This document shows, piece by piece, positions 5,497 to 6,422 of a DNA stretch of 6,422 nt; the stretch's first letter is position 1; each line of letters starts with the position of its first letter. The notes under the pieces were generated by a model. It was given only the letters and a program-made list of their open reading frames with translations, was not told where the DNA came from and did not search any database. The position numbers and the translations under genes are program-made. The stretch comes from Candidatus Pacearchaeota archaeon (GTDB lineage: Archaea; Nanoarchaeota; Nanoarchaeia; Pacearchaeales; GW2011-AR1). The stretch spans positions 1 through 6,422 of the forward strand of contig NZAS01000142.1 in NCBI GenBank assembly GCA_002686195.1. The letters are read 5' to 3'.

Positions 5497-5940
5497 TTAC
5501 GCTAATACACAACCCTGGTTAGCAATTACACTCCAACCACCAGTTGAGTTATAAATCAACACACACGAATCACCAGCGGTATCAAAAGCAATAGATGTAT
5601 AACCGTTTAGTGTTGTTGGTGTTAGTGTTGCTGTACCACCATCAGTTGTCATGCACAGAATTTTAATCTGTCCAACTGAACCGTTAGCCAGTGTCAACGC
5701 AATCGCTGCTGATGTAGCAATAGTTGTAACGGCAGTTGTCAAGTTGACTGCACCAGCGGCTGTCAATGCTTGAGGGGTTGAATCAAACGCCAACCAAGTT
5801 GGAAAATTATTAAAAAGACTAGCAATGGAAATCTTCTTGTTTACTGGTGTTCCTGCCGGATCATCAATAACGTGTAAAAGGTCTTCCGCTGCTACACCTG
5901 TTCCCAGGTCTGTTAGTGCTGTGATTTTCTTATCAGCCAT
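5497..5940 (-). CDS. Probable small virion/tail decoration protein, 147 aa ('MADKKI' type)
   Basis: The N-terminal segment [20 protein letters not shown], then [23 protein letters not shown], is a pattern I recall at the start of tail-fibre-like or appendage proteins of marine phages. The rest (about 55-147) is Thr/Ala/Gly-rich and beta-prone with alternating hydrophobics ([20 protein letters not shown]), ending in a WSVIANQGC strand. No enzymatic motif and no signal peptide are seen. A clear AGGAGA ribosome site 6 nt before the ATG supports the start. It follows an 87-aa beta-rich protein and precedes the coupled small-gene cluster. A virion surface role is inferred from composition and context only. 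Confidence 0.7.
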   Translation of the reverse strand: MADKKITALTDLGTGVAAEDLLHVIDDPAGTPVNKKISIASLFNNFPTWLAFDSTPQALTAAGAVNLTTAVTTIATSAAIALTLANGSVGQIKILCMTTDGGTATLTPTTLNGYTSIAFDTAGDSCVLIYNSTGGWSVIANQGCVLA

Positions 5941-5946
5941 TTCTTT

Positions 5947-5953
5947 CTCCTAT
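5947..5953 (-). promoter_or_regulatory. Strong ribosome binding site of the 147-aa gene
   Basis: TATAGGAGAAAGAA precedes the ATG at 5940 on the minus strand, giving an AGGAGA core at near-ideal spacing. It fixes the start and suggests high expression, in keeping with a virion protein. Confidence 0.6.
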
Positions 5954-5976
5954 ATAAACCCTTTCGGGAATTCTAC

Positions 5977-5994
5977 TTCGTGCATATACACGAA
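5977..5994. other. Inverted repeat (6-bp stem, 6-nt loop) between two structural genes
   Basis: TTCGTG and CACGAA pair perfectly around CATATA, 4 nt after the stop codon at 5999. The minus-strand transcript has no T-run after it, so it is not a clear intrinsic terminator. It may slow ribosomes or protect an RNA end. It sits in the largest intergenic gap of the window (58 nt). Confidence 0.35.
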
Positions 5995-5998
5995 TCAA

Positions 5999-6262
5999 TT
6001 ACGAATAAAAGGCAACCGATACTAATTTAACCTCTGCGTGTGCCGCAAAGATTTTATCCGTGGCTGCTTTATCAACATACTCTGTAGCTCCACCAGAGAG
6101 TGTGAAGGTACCGATATCAGTACCATCACTCTCTTCCAGTGTAACTAATCTTGCAGTGGACCCAGAGTTAGTAACTCTAACTAGAGTTGCAGATCCAACA
6201 TTGGAAGCTCCAGCAGTATCAGTGCCGGAGGCCACCTCTGTTCCTTTAAGTTTTAGTTTCAT
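5999..6262 (-). CDS. Small beta-rich structural-type protein, 87 aa
   Basis: The protein starts MKLKLKGTEVASGTDTAGAS and consists of short Thr/Ser/Val strands (SATLVRVTN, ARLVTLEES, IGTFTLSGG), then VDKAATDKIFAAHAEVKLVSVAFYS. I recall this short family as common in marine phage genomes near other small virion genes, with no firm function; it resembles a single beta-sandwich decoration domain. The start lies about 10 nt behind an AGGAA site that overlaps the tandem stop codons of the upstream gene. There is no signal peptide, cysteine or catalytic motif. The virion role is inferred from composition and location. Confidence 0.7.
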   Translation of the reverse strand: MKLKLKGTEVASGTDTAGASNVGSATLVRVTNSGSTARLVTLEESDGTDIGTFTLSGGATEYVDKAATDKIFAAHAEVKLVSVAFYS

Positions 6263-6277
6263 GCTAATAGTTTCCTA

Positions 6278-6422
6278 TTATGACAATACTGTATGTACTT
6301 GAACAACGCCAGAAATATCCAACGAAGCAGCAAGTGTTGTTCCACCCACTACTGTATCAGAAATTGTTCCACTATTAAGTGTGATAGCTGCAGGTGTTGT
6401 TAGAACATCAGTGTTTCCTAAA
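6278..6422 (-). CDS. C-terminal end of a Thr/Ser/Gly-rich protein, probably a small virion protein
   Basis: The last 47 codons of a gene that enters from the right edge of the window. They encode a beta-prone segment with LTTPAAITLNSGTISDTVVG followed by a short tail ending VVQVHTVLS. The composition matches the next two genes (87 and 147 aa), which suggests a cluster of small surface or tail-associated proteins. The gene ends with tandem stops TAA TAG. The family is not recognisable from this fragment. Confidence 0.55.
   Translation of the reverse strand, partial: LGNTDVLTTPAAITLNSGTISDTVVGGTTLAASLDISGVVQVHTVLS

Noticed and set aside
5958..5972. CCC-GAAA-GGG mini hairpin upstream of the 147-aa gene as a terminator
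   Set aside because: The stem is only 3 bp with mismatched flanks and no T-run follows; it lies just before a strong ribosome site.
1..6422. tRNA genes, CRISPR arrays, insertion sequences, riboswitches
   Set aside because: No cloverleaf-like inverted-repeat sets, no regularly spaced direct repeats and no transposase-like reading frame were seen. Coding density leaves no intergenic space over 60 nt.

Overview
The window looks like a piece of the virion-structure and lysis region of a marine T4-like (Straboviridae/Kyanoviridae-type, pelagiphage- or cyanophage-like) tailed phage. The reasons are: every credible gene is on the minus strand; genes are packed with overlaps or gaps of under 60 nt; the DNA is AT-rich; and several proteins resemble families I recall from marine T4-like phages. 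No host genes, RNA genes, mobile elements or CRISPR arrays are visible. Family assignments come from recall and motif reading, not from a database search.

In transcription order (high to low coordinates), the first genes are the C-terminal end of a low-complexity structural-type protein (6278-6422), a small 87-aa beta-rich protein (5999-6262) and a 147-aa 'MADKKI' protein (5497-5940). All three look like small virion or tail-decoration proteins. A run of tightly coupled genes follows: a 65-aa coiled-coil protein, a 52-aa acidic/basic protein, a 203-aa protein with a lysine-rich leader, a 120-aa and a 190-aa conserved protein of unknown function, and a very large 966-aa protein. The window closes with what looks like a lysis pair: a 156-aa membrane-anchored coiled-coil protein (inner-membrane spanin-like) and an outer-membrane lipoprotein (outer spanin-like, cut by the window edge).

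The centrepiece is the 966-aa protein (733-3633). It reads as a string of small, mostly charged domains that I recall as separate modules in other marine phage proteins. Copies of a short (I/L)-X-E followed by G or A motif lie between many of them, three of them as I-H-E-G/A. This matches the cleavage rule of the T4 prohead protease gp21. The simplest reading is a capsid-interior polyprotein cut during head maturation. Its first predicted fragment carries an HNH-nuclease-like signature. The 203-aa protein shows the same logic, with a basic leader ending at an I-E-E-S site. Both proteins start with MK-x-F, and both starts lie inside a 14-nt overlap with the previous gene.

Genes appear to be translated through good Shine-Dalgarno sites or termination-reinitiation. 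One exact match to the T4 late promoter box lies inside the large gene.
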